Assembly: GCA_001769535.1 (NCBI GenBank) | Contig: MEOH01000022.1 | Location: 310,001-374,000 of the forward strand | From: Bacteroidetes bacterium GWF2_38_335 | Lineage (GTDB): Bacteria; Bacteroidota; Bacteroidia; Bacteroidales; GWF2-38-335 | Direction of reading: 5' to 3' | DNA: 64,000 nucleotides | In this document: positions 57,365-64,000 of the stretch, in pieces | Layout of the letters: each line of letters begins with the position of its first letter | Position numbering within the stretch: the stretch's first letter is position 1 | Translations under genes and position numbers: made by a program | The notes under the pieces: model-generated | The model's input: only the letters and a program-made list of their open reading frames with translations | Databases searched by the model: none | Told to the model about the DNA's origin: nothing

Positions 57365-59053
57365 ATGATGAAAAAGAGAAAAATAGGAACACTTGGATTA
57401 GGATTAATGATAATTGTTAGTCTTATACAGTGTAAGACTGCACAGGATAAAGAGATGAAATCACCGTTAGATGCCTACTTTGAACAGATGGAAGGAACAT
57501 TAAGTGAAGGCGATATGCCCGGATACTCTATTATAATTACAAAGAAGAATTCTGTTTTATACCAAAGGAATTTCGGTTTTGCTGATTTAGACAAAAAAAC
57601 GCCAATAACAGAAACTACAATTTTTGATATCGCCTCTGCTGGTAAACAATTTACAGGAATGGCAATCGCTCTTTTAGAAGAACAAGGTAAAATAAATATT
57701 AATGATAAAATCATTAAATATCTACCTGATTTATCGGAGGCTATGAGTGACATTACAGTATATCAACTTGTTCATCATACATCTGGAATCAGAGATTGGC
57801 CAACACTATTTGCATTGAAAGGATGGCAGCCCGAAAAGCCACTATCGTTGGATGATATTTATGACATTCTTAAAAAACAAGAGAGTTTAAATTTTACACC
57901 GGGCACCGAATTTTCTTATAGTAACTCAAATTACAATCTTTTGGCAAAAATAGTTGAAGCAGTTACAGATACATCTTTTGAAAGTTGGGTACATGATAAC
58001 ATATTTGTTCCTATAGGAATGGAGAATACTTACTTTGTTAAAGATAGCAACTTAGAAAAAAACATTGCTGCAAATTCGTATTATTTTGACGGAAACAAAT
58101 ACCTTCCTTTTGCTAATAATCTCAATGCCTATGGTTCTAGTTCGCTAATGAGCAGCACTGCTGATATGTTAAAATGGTTGACAAACTTTAATAGTAAGAT
58201 ATTGGGTGGCAATGATGCTTTTAATAAAATAACCCAAAAAGGGAATTTAAACAATAGCAAAACCATTGATTATGCTTATGGATTATACTTAACTGAAATA
58301 AAAGACAGGAAAGCTTATTATCATGATGGTGCTTGGGGCGGTTACCGCTCAGGAATTGTTTATTTTCCTGAAGAAAATGTTGGTGTGGTTATTTTAAGTA
58401 ATAATGGAACACTTAACCCCAAAAAAATAATATATGACATTGCTGATATCTTATTTGGCGATAAGACAGAGAAGAAAACAAAAGAAAGTGTGTCAACTGA
58501 GCAAGAAATAAACGATGAATTTTTCACTTTGTGTGCAGGTAAATACCAACAGGTTGACGACAAAAATTGCTATCTGACTTTTTTCAAAGAAGGTGATGAG
58601 TATTTTATAAACATGTATGACAAGAACTATAAATTATATGCCAAATCAGATTCAGTATTTTTTGTAAAAGAAGCTAAAGCTGAATTCGTATTTCATTTAA
58701 GAAATGGAAAGGTAAACAGCCATGCACTTGAACAAAATGGCAATAGCTATTTAGCATTGAGAGTTGAGGAAGATAAAAAAGAAGTAAATATCAATTACAA
58801 CAAGTTAACCGGGATTTTTTATTCAAGTGAACTTGATGTGAATTACGAGATTAAATATGAAAATGAGCAATTACTAATTCATTGTAGAGTATTCCCGGAA
58901 GATAAAATTCTTGAACACTCAGAAGACTTGTCATTTAAAAGCAATTCAGGTTTAATACAATCAATTTCATTTTTTGAAGAAAACGGAGCAATTACAAGTT
59001 TTGCAATAAATAATCCAAGAGCGAAAAAAATAAAATTTAAAAAGACGAATTAA
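57365..59053 (+). CDS. Beta-lactamase-fold serine hydrolase, lipoprotein
   Basis: A 562-residue class C beta-lactamase-related hydrolase. Lipoprotein signal IIVSLIQC (Cys about 24). Catalytic motifs: Ser and Lys in FDIASAGKQFTG, Tyr in FSYSNSNYNL, and HDGAWGGYRSG in the place of KTG. A C-terminal beta domain of ~180 residues (from about 385) resembles those of D-aminopeptidase/esterase relatives. The substrate could be a D-amino acid peptide or ester; true beta-lactam resistance is not implied. It is preceded by repeat copy A. Confidence 0.88.
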   Translation: MMKKRKIGTLGLGLMIIVSLIQCKTAQDKEMKSPLDAYFEQMEGTLSEGDMPGYSIIITKKNSVLYQRNFGFADLDKKTPITETTIFDIASAGKQFTGMAIALLEEQGKININDKIIKYLPDLSEAMSDITVYQLVHHTSGIRDWPTLFALKGWQPEKPLSLDDIYDILKKQESLNFTPGTEFSYSNSNYNLLAKIVEAVTDTSFESWVHDNIFVPIGMENTYFVKDSNLEKNIAANSYYFDGNKYLPFANNLNAYGSSSLMSSTADMLKWLTNFNSKILGGNDAFNKITQKGNLNNSKTIDYAYGLYLTEIKDRKAYYHDGAWGGYRSGIVYFPEENVGVVILSNNGTLNPKKIIYDIADILFGDKTEKKTKESVSTEQEINDEFFTLCAGKYQQVDDKNCYLTFFKEGDEYFINMYDKNYKLYAKSDSVFFVKEAKAEFVFHLRNGKVNSHALEQNGNSYLALRVEEDKKEVNINYNKLTGIFYSSELDVNYEIKYENEQLLIHCRVFPEDKILEHSEDLSFKSNSGLIQSISFFEENGAITSFAINNPRAKKIKFKKTN

Positions 59054-59102
59054 TGATATGAAAACATACCGCTGTCCGTTACACACTATTTAAAAAAAGA
59101 AT

Positions 59103-59720
59103 ATGCTAAAGTTTGTGGGAAAACAACTTCGAAAGCCAACAGGTTTTTTTGGTAAAATAATCTCGATACTTATGCAAAAAGGCAATAGTTCTATTTATAA
59201 TAGAATTATTTCAGAACTAGAAATAAATCAGAATGACAATATACTTGAAATTGGCTATGGTCCTGGTCTTGGAATAGAAAGAATATTGGCAAAATACGAT
59301 TGTTTTGTAACCGGGATTGATTTTTCCGAATTAATGTTTAAGGAAGCAACCAAAAGAAATAAAAAGTATATTGATTCTAAAATGGCTGTATTATATCTAG
59401 GAGATTTTTTAAGCATAAATATTAATTCGAATGAATTTGATAAAATTTTCTGCTTGAATGTCATCTATTTCTGGGATAAACTACATGAACCATTTGCAAA
59501 GATATATAGAGGTTTAAAAGATGGTGGTTTATTTTGTTTTTATATGGCTCATCAAGAAGATTTAAACAAACTGAAATTTACAAAAAATGATATTTTTAAT
59601 AAGTATTCTATAGAGCAGGTTGTTGAGAAATTAGAAATATCTGGATTTAAAGTTATAAATTATGAAATTGAAATTGAATATAGATTTGAAAGAGGATATT
59701 TTATAAAATGCAGAAAATAA
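59103..59720 (+). CDS. Class I SAM-dependent methyltransferase
   Basis: A 205-residue methyltransferase. Motif I is NILEIGYGPGLGIERIL (about 50-66), followed by VTGIDFSELMFKEATK for motif II, FDKIFCLNVIYFWD and GLKDGGLFCFYMAHQ. The substrate is not evident. It starts 49 bases after the serine hydrolase. Gene and codon usage are noticeably more A/T-rich than the housekeeping genes. Confidence 0.88.
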   Translation: MLKFVGKQLRKPTGFFGKIISILMQKGNSSIYNRIISELEINQNDNILEIGYGPGLGIERILAKYDCFVTGIDFSELMFKEATKRNKKYIDSKMAVLYLGDFLSININSNEFDKIFCLNVIYFWDKLHEPFAKIYRGLKDGGLFCFYMAHQEDLNKLKFTKNDIFNKYSIEQVVEKLEISGFKVINYEIEIEYRFERGYFIKCRK

Positions 59721-59976
59721 ACAATGTATAATAATTAAGCTTCGTGTGGTCGTGGAACGAAACCTAATATGAAGTCCCGAATGCTTTCGTGATTGCACGA
59801 AACCTTATGCCGGCGCAAGGAAAAGGTGCAGCGCACCATACTCTTTGTAGAAAATATCAAGAGGTCAGGATAAAGGTGCAGCGCACCGTGCTATTGGAAG
59901 TAGCGTTTTGAATGTGAGGTTGAGTTTGAGTGAGAAGAGTGTAGAGAGATGGAAAATGTTAAAACTGCATGGTATA
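59721..59976. other. Gene-free interval with short repeats
   Basis: Two perfect copies of the near-palindrome GGTGCAGCGCACC (59825-59837 and 59875-59887, exactly 50 bases apart) and a pair of direct repeats of the type TCGTG..CACGAAACC (59751-59806). No gene is visible. Confidence 0.7.
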
Positions 59977-60334
59977 TAATTAGGGCCTGCTGGTTAAGTC
60001 AAAAATTAATATTTGTCAAAGAAGGTTACGGTACGCTGTACCTTTTTTATTCACTGTAAAATTTTAACCTACAGAGGTTTTGGTGCTCTGCACCATATGA
60101 AAACACAATTGGTGCAGAGCACCAAGTCCTCTGTAGGATACAGAATAATATGTAAAAAATCGCCGCCCGGAATTCTCTTAGAAAGATTTTTTCTTTTGCG
60201 GCGGAAATGAAAACGAATCTTAATGCAAGGAAAAACGAAGAATTATTAATAAAACCTTGCATTTAATAGATGGTTTTAAGCATTTAACAGACAGAATTCA
60301 AAATATATAGCAGTTTATCAGCTGGCCCTAATTA
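59977..60334. mobile_element. 358-bp inverted-repeat element (MITE-like)
   Basis: Terminal inverted repeats TAATTAGGGCCTGCTG (59977-59992) and CAGCTGGCCCTAATTA (60319-60334) match at 15 of 16 positions. The interior has no gene, a GGTACGCTGTACC hairpin followed by T6 (60030-60048), and a long hairpin (60068-60136). The right end lies six bases from repeat copy B. Non-autonomous mobility is inferred from structure only. Confidence 0.55.
60068..60136. repeat. Long hairpin inside the MITE-like element
   Basis: Arms 60068-60096 and 60108-60136 are inverted repeats of ~29 bases with two or three mismatches. Each contains CCTACAGAGG and GGTGCTCTGCACC or its complement, with an 11-base loop. The GGTGC...GCACC core is shared with the palindromes at 59825 and 59875. 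Confidence 0.8.
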
Positions 60335-60340
60335 GTTTTT

Positions 60341-60419
60341 GAAAATATTAATTAAATTTGACTATTGTAGAAATAAGCCCTGATTGGAATAAAAAGAATG
60401 AGTTGGTGGGGGTATATTA
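60341..60419 (+). repeat. Cassette-associated repeat, copy B
   Basis: GAAAATATTAATTAAATTTG, then ACTATTGTAGAAATAAGCCC, TGATTGGAATAAAAAG and GGTATATTAAAG. Same block order as copies A and C. It ends 29 bases before the preferred start of the SF0329-like gene. Confidence 0.85.
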
Positions 60420-60448
60420 AAGCTGGGGGTAATATAAAGACAGCAATT

Positions 60449-60928
60449 ATGATTTGGAGTAAAATCAGAAAAGAATTACATGACAGACTTGCTGATAATT
60501 TAAAAAGTAGATTGAATTATCACATGACATCTTATAAAAACTCAACTGGATATATTGGTAGAGCGTGGATAACTTACGATGGAGTTGAAGTAATTAATTT
60601 CTCAAATCTTGAAACATGGAGCGAATTTAAAAGTTTATCAAATTTGACAGTTGGAACTAATTATTCGACACATTCTCCTGTTGACGAAAGTAAAAGAACC
60701 GAAGGATTATTAATGGAAAAAGGAGAGTTTTCGAAATATGATTTTGGTGAATCGGCATGGCAATTCATTAATCTTGACATAGAGAGTGCAATTGAAAGTG
60801 AGAATGCAATTCTCCGAGCGTTAGCCGTTTTGGATAGAAGAGTCGGAATAAAACGACTTGAAAAAATTGAAATAAAAGAAAAACATCCATTTGTTTTAAA
60901 TTTAATAAAATTGAGAAGAAAATATTAA
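60449..60928 (+). CDS. SF0329-like protein of unknown function
   Basis: A 159-residue protein from ATG 60449 (MIWSKIRKELHDRLADNLKS), chosen because related proteins begin near a WSK motif and because the 17 codons gained from an earlier ATG at 60398 lie in repeat copy B. The segment YIGRAWITYDGVEVINFSNL matches the GRAWITxDG pattern of the SF0329 group, and LRALAVLDRRVGIKRL is the conserved C-terminal helix. Biochemical role unknown. Its stop codon lies inside repeat copy C, so gene plus repeat form a ~575-bp unit. Confidence 0.75.
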   Translation: MIWSKIRKELHDRLADNLKSRLNYHMTSYKNSTGYIGRAWITYDGVEVINFSNLETWSEFKSLSNLTVGTNYSTHSPVDESKRTEGLLMEKGEFSKYDFGESAWQFINLDIESAIESENAILRALAVLDRRVGIKRLEKIEIKEKHPFVLNLIKLRRKY

Positions 60929-61010
60929 ATTTGACGATTGTAGATATACACCCAAATTGGAATAAAAAGAGTGAGTTTAGGCAAATATATTCTGGTTAGC
61001 GGCAAGTAAA
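60918..61010 (+). repeat. Cassette-associated repeat, copy C
   Basis: It overlaps the stop of the SF0329-like gene. GAAAATATTAAATTTGACG is followed by a block identical to copy A over more than 30 bases (TTGTAGATATACACCCAAAT, TGGAATAAAAAG). It ends near GGTTAGCGGCAAG, 16 bases before the next serine hydrolase gene. Confidence 0.88.
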
Positions 61011-61026
61011 TAAATGAAATCTATAC

Positions 61027-62133
61027 ATGAAACAGAAACTAAAATCCACCCTGTTTGTAATATTTATTCTTACCTCAATCGCTTTTAAACTGAGTGCTCA
61101 AAGTAATCTGAATTTTCAAGCAGATATAGACAATCAAATAAACGAGAACATACCTGGTGTATTGGTTACAGTTATTTGCAAAGAAAAACAAATCGATTGG
61201 AGCGGAGCATCGGGATATGCCGATAAAAATAATAAAGTCCAGCTCCTTCCTGACCAAACTTTTAGAATAGCAAGTGTTACAAAAACCTTTGTGGCCTGTG
61301 CCATATTGCGACTTTGGGAAGATAAAAAACTGAAACTTGATGACCCCATCATAAAATACATCAGTAAAGAACATTCCGAAATATTGAAAAAAGGGGGGTA
61401 CAACCCTGAGGAAATTACCATTCTTCATTTATTGACTCACTCGAGCGGAATGGCTGAGCATACCCAAACCGAGAAATATAAAATTGAATACATTAAAACG
61501 AATCACATTTGGACCCGTACCGAACAATTGTTGGAATTAATAAACCAAACAAAACCGGTAGGAGCAATAGGCGGGCAGTTTTCGTATTCCGACTCGGGGT
61601 ATTTATTATTGGGCGAAATCATTGAAAAGATAACCCAAAAATCTATGGGAGAAGCCATGGAAGAGCTACTGAATCTTAAGAAACTTGGCTTAAAATCCAT
61701 TCATATTGAAGATGAAAAGGGAGAGTTTGATTCGGTTAGAATTCACCAATATATTGACGGCGAAGACACCTATTATATAAACCCGACACTTGATTTGTAC
61801 GGAGGAGGAGGTTTATTATCTTCTACCCGCGATTTAACCTTGTTCTATAAGAATTTGTTTGAAAATAAAGTATTTCGCAAAAAATCTACATTAAAAAGAA
61901 TGCTTAAACCCATTAATTATTCCACCATGCAGGCACTTGATTATAGAATGGGAATTTGGGAGACAGAAATAGAAGGATTGAAAGCCTATACACACACAGG
62001 ATTTTGGGGAACACAAGTTATATATATCCCCAAAATAGAAACTATTATAGCAGCAAATTATAGCCAAAGGTGGACAAAGCAGGCATTTGCCCCAATTATT
62101 CCAATCATAGTAAAGCAACTTTTGGAAAAATAG
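61027..62133 (+). CDS. Beta-lactamase-fold serine hydrolase, exported
   Basis: A 368-residue class C beta-lactamase-related protein with a signal peptide (1-24, ending KLSAQ). Catalytic motifs: Ser-Lys in RIASVTKTFVACA, Tyr in FSYSDSGYLLLGE, and HTGFWGTQV replacing KTG. Its N-terminal VLVTVICKEKQIDWSGASGY is typical of the serine hydrolase group. Last 82 bases (62051-62132) recur almost exactly downstream of the FRG gene. It is preceded by repeat copy C. Confidence 0.88.
   Translation: MKQKLKSTLFVIFILTSIAFKLSAQSNLNFQADIDNQINENIPGVLVTVICKEKQIDWSGASGYADKNNKVQLLPDQTFRIASVTKTFVACAILRLWEDKKLKLDDPIIKYISKEHSEILKKGGYNPEEITILHLLTHSSGMAEHTQTEKYKIEYIKTNHIWTRTEQLLELINQTKPVGAIGGQFSYSDSGYLLLGEIIEKITQKSMGEAMEELLNLKKLGLKSIHIEDEKGEFDSVRIHQYIDGEDTYYINPTLDLYGGGGLLSSTRDLTLFYKNLFENKVFRKKSTLKRMLKPINYSTMQALDYRMGIWETEIEGLKAYTHTGFWGTQVIYIPKIETIIAANYSQRWTKQAFAPIIPIIVKQLLEK
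62051..62132 (+). repeat. 82-bp direct repeat, left copy
   Basis: The 3' end of the serine hydrolase gene, starting CAGCAAATTATAGCCAAAGG. It matches 62938-63019 at 81 of 82 positions (offset 887). Confidence 0.97.
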
Positions 62134-62188
62134 CCCATAGAGAATAAAATATTTGAAAATAATTAATACCTGTATCTTAATGTTTTCT

Positions 62189-62196
62189 TATATTTG
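62189..62196 (+). promoter_or_regulatory. -7 box candidate for the FRG gene
   Basis: TATATTTG matches TAnnTTTG, 26-47 bases upstream of the two candidate starts. No TTTG at the expected -33 spacing. Confidence 0.45.
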
Positions 62197-62243
62197 AATA
62201 AATTAGTAGACAAGCCAACGATGTGCACAATAATGAAAGAAAC

Positions 62244-62927
62244 ATGCGATCGATAGAAATAAAAAATTTTAATGATTTAAATCAAGTTTTAGATAAATAT
62301 TTGAAATCTAACATCTGGATTTTTAGAGGACAGGCTAATTTAGATTGGGAATTAATACCTAAAGCATTTAGGTTACCATATTCAAAATACAATGATGAAA
62401 AACTGTTAAATTCATGGAAAAATAGGGCTGTAGAATATTTATCGAATGGATTAAAAAATGATTGGGAATGGTTATTTTTAGCACAACACCATGGTGTGCC
62501 TACTAGATTATTAGATTGGACTATTAATCCTTTAATTGCATGTTTCTTCGCCTCAATTTCAAACCAAGATAATGATGGAGCTATTTATGCTGTTCATTAT
62601 TGTGAGAGGATCAAAATAAATTCTTCAAAACCATTTGACTTAAAAGGAATATCAATAGTAATTCCAAATTCCATTACAAAAAGAATAACTAACCAAGGTG
62701 GCGTTTTTACAATCCATCCAAATAATTCACCTCAAATAATAGAATCAACTTTTGAAACAATTGAACAAATAATTATTCCATTACATATAAAAAAAGATAT
62801 TCTATTTAAACTCAACCAATACAACATTAGTTACTCTTCAATATTCCCTGATTTAGATGGGCTAGGAAAACATCTTTGTTGGCATATTGAAAATATGGAT
62901 TATTGGGATTCTAAATATAATTTATAA
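62244..62927 (+). CDS. FRG-domain protein
   Basis: A 227-residue protein from ATG 62244 (MRSIEIKNFNDLNQVL); a GTG at 62223 would add seven residues. The FRG domain is clear: WIFRGQANLDWELIPKAF at about 28-45, then LAQHHGVPTRLLDWTINPLI about 77-96. FRG domains are named for that Phe-Arg-Gly motif and occur in anti-phage and toxin-type systems, but their biochemistry is poorly known. It is the only gene between two copies of an 82-bp repeat and has an A/T-rich composition. Confidence 0.88.
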   Translation: MRSIEIKNFNDLNQVLDKYLKSNIWIFRGQANLDWELIPKAFRLPYSKYNDEKLLNSWKNRAVEYLSNGLKNDWEWLFLAQHHGVPTRLLDWTINPLIACFFASISNQDNDGAIYAVHYCERIKINSSKPFDLKGISIVIPNSITKRITNQGGVFTIHPNNSPQIIESTFETIEQIIIPLHIKKDILFKLNQYNISYSSIFPDLDGLGKHLCWHIENMDYWDSKYNL

Positions 62928-62937
62928 TACTGTGTAA

Positions 62938-63019
62938 CAGCAAATTATAACCAAAGGTGGACAAAGCAGGCATTTGCCCCAATTATTCCAATCATAGTAA
63001 AGCAACTTTTGGAAAAATA
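62938..63019 (+). repeat. 82-bp direct repeat, right copy
   Basis: Duplicate of the 3' end of the upstream serine hydrolase gene, 10 bases after the FRG stop. It has one substitution (TATAACC for TATAGCC) and is not attached to any coding frame here. The next bases, CCTGCCGCTAAGCG, hold the reverse complement of the TTAGCGGC found before the hydrolase gene. Confidence 0.97.
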
Positions 63020-63070
63020 ACCTGCCGCTAAGCGATTTTTAGACCAAACAAAACAAACACACAAATCATA

Positions 63071-63376
63071 ATGTCCAAATATACTGTAGTATTAGATAAA
63101 GAACCATAATCATTAACCGGAATCACTCATTAAACTAACGGAATCATATATTACAAATACGGAATAGCATATTACATTAGCGGAGTGTATTATTACAATA
63201 ACGGAATCACAAATTACAAGAGCGGAATCATAATTTACAGAAGCGGACTTATATATTACAATGACGGAAAAAGAAAGTATACAAACGGAATCGCGTCTTA
63301 CATAATCGGAATAGCTTTTTGCAGTAACGGAAACACATCTTGCAGTAACGGGAAGACATTTTACAAGGAAATATAG
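63071..63376 (+). pseudogene. Heptapeptide-repeat gene with two in-frame stops
   Basis: From ATG 63071 the frame reads MSKYTVVLDKEP, then TAA (63107), then SLTGITH, TAA (63131), and then continues in the same frame through eleven further repeats of the type YxxGIxx to TAG 63376. The second TAA stands where other units have TAC or TAT for Tyr. A GTG at 63185 opens an intact 63-residue frame, so a shorter product is possible. No known function. Confidence 0.6.
63118..63369. repeat. 21-bp tandem repeat, 12 units without indels
   Basis: CGG recurs at 63118, 63139, 63160, 63181, 63202, 63223, 63244, 63265, 63286, 63307, 63328 and 63349, exactly every 21 bases. The consensus is roughly CGGAATCAnAnnTTACAAnAn, and many positions have diverged while the period has not. 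One strand reads as heptapeptides with YxxG; the other gives Arg/Cys-rich heptads. Confidence 0.93.
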
Positions 63377-63589
63377 AGGGGATGAGAAGAAATATATGAT
63401 GGAAGGGGTGAATTATATTTTTTTGTCTTTTAATTATGTAATGATAGTAGCTAAAAACTAGTCTGTTACGAGACAAATATTACGAATAGTAAATATGTAA
63501 AACTGTTTTCTGAAAAAATATGGGGGATTCATTTTCGTGATATATATTTAACAGTAAAAAAATATTAAGCAATTATTAGTGTTAATGAT

Positions 63590-64000
63590 ATGACAGACAG
63601 GCAGGAAAATAAATTAAGCATGTATCTGGCAGTTAAACTGGTTTGTGAAGACAATGAGGAAACATGGAACAGTGTTCCGGCATTTGTTTATGCTTTTAAT
63701 GAGTTCAGGAATAAAATTGAACGTTTAAGGGAATGCATCAGAGTACAGATTTTGAATATAACAGGTGCAGCCATGGGAAAAATGCGGGCAAAGGAGCTGT
63801 TGTTACAAAAGGCGCTTAATGTTTCTTCAGCAGTTTTTGTGTATGCAAAAACAATAGAGAATCAGGAACTGGCAGACATGATGAAATTTGGAAAATGGAT
63901 GTTAAGCAAAGTCAGGGACACCGTTATGGTTGGCAATTGTACCCAGATCATAGAAGCGGCGTTGGAGAATGTGGGGGCCTTGACTGATTACGGTGTGGAT
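63590..64000 (+). CDS. Helical protein of unknown function (3' partial)
   Basis: The frame is open from ATG 63590 to the window end (137 codons). It begins MTDRQENKLSMYLAVKLVCE and includes NEFRNKIERLRECIRVQILN. It is predicted to be mostly helical. Proteins starting with this MTDRQENKLSMYLAV pattern are familiar hypothetical proteins of Bacteroidota. I cannot assign a role. A ~210-base gene-free A/T-rich stretch precedes it. Confidence 0.75.
   Translation, partial: MTDRQENKLSMYLAVKLVCEDNEETWNSVPAFVYAFNEFRNKIERLRECIRVQILNITGAAMGKMRAKELLLQKALNVSSAVFVYAKTIENQELADMMKFGKWMLSKVRDTVMVGNCTQIIEAALENVGALTDYGVD

Noticed and set aside
60013-60262. Short frames on both strands in the inverted-repeat element
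   Set aside because: They run through the long hairpin and have no recognisable protein features.
57236-61010. Classical integron attC sites
   Set aside because: None of the three repeats shows GTTRRRY and RYYYAAC at its ends, and no integrase is in the window; cassette-like behaviour is kept as a hypothesis only.
63107-63133. Stop-codon readthrough by selenocysteine in the heptad-repeat gene
   Set aside because: Both in-frame stops are TAA, not TGA, so tRNA-Sec cannot explain them.
63118-63369. CRISPR array or simple microsatellite
   Set aside because: The period is only 21 bp with no spacers, and the units are diverged while keeping the codon frame.

Overview
This 64 kb window comes from the chromosome of a Bacteroidota (Bacteroidetes) bacterium, probably Bacteroidales-like. 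The evidence is type IX secretion C-terminal domains (gliding-motility type on the first protein, Por/T9SS type on the protein at 37283-40627), a SpoIIE sensor with Reg_prop/Y_Y_Y domains, PiT-DUF47 phosphate modules, AT-rich leaders mostly without Shine-Dalgarno sites, and promoters of the Bacteroidetes type (TTTG, 19-20 bases, TAnnTTTG). There is no rRNA, no CRISPR array and no recognisable transposase.

Layout. 1-3480 is the end of a giant secreted repeat protein. 3481-4170 is intergenic and holds a degenerate repeat unit and a 160-bp hairpin element. 4171-6327 (minus) is an EF-G paralogue with a degenerate GTPase domain, divergent from the str/S10/spc/alpha ribosomal supercluster. That supercluster (6710-24385, plus) runs rpsL-rpsG-fusA-rpsJ-rplC ... 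secY-map-infA-rpmJ-rpsM-rpsK-rpsD-rpoA-rplQ and has no tuf. 24463-29995 (minus) carries a sulfotransferase, a polysaccharide flippase, a UbiD-family decarboxylase and enolase. 30155-37282 (plus) has a beta-propeller sensor phosphatase, two unknown exported proteins, the ABC-F factor EttA and an ankyrin protein. 37283-44658 (minus) has a T9SS-exported NlpC/P60-like protein and a tandem duplication of a PiT transporter-DUF47 module, one copy behind a Pho-box-like repeat.

44888-54413 is a selenium locus: tRNA-Sec (selC) with its own promoter, an opposing Schlafen/AlbA_2-type regulator, selA-selB (overlapping), a class V aminotransferase of the EF2568 type, YedF, DUF3343, then a Fic protein and a block of 49-bp palindromic repeats, and finally selD. 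Together these genes would make selenophosphate, charge tRNA-Sec with selenocysteine and decode UGA. The redox/transferase genes suggest a further selenium-handling role. No selenoprotein lies in the window.

54467-64000 is an accessory region: a HEPN-nucleotidyltransferase pair, lipoproteins, two beta-lactamase-fold serine hydrolases, a methyltransferase, an SF0329-like protein, an FRG-domain protein and a decayed heptapeptide-repeat gene. Three of these genes are preceded by copies of the same ~80-95-bp repeat. The FRG gene is bracketed by an 82-bp direct duplication of the preceding gene's 3' end. A 358-bp inverted-repeat element and many short palindromes lie between them. This looks like a cassette-type island, and it is the part of the window with the least explained structure.
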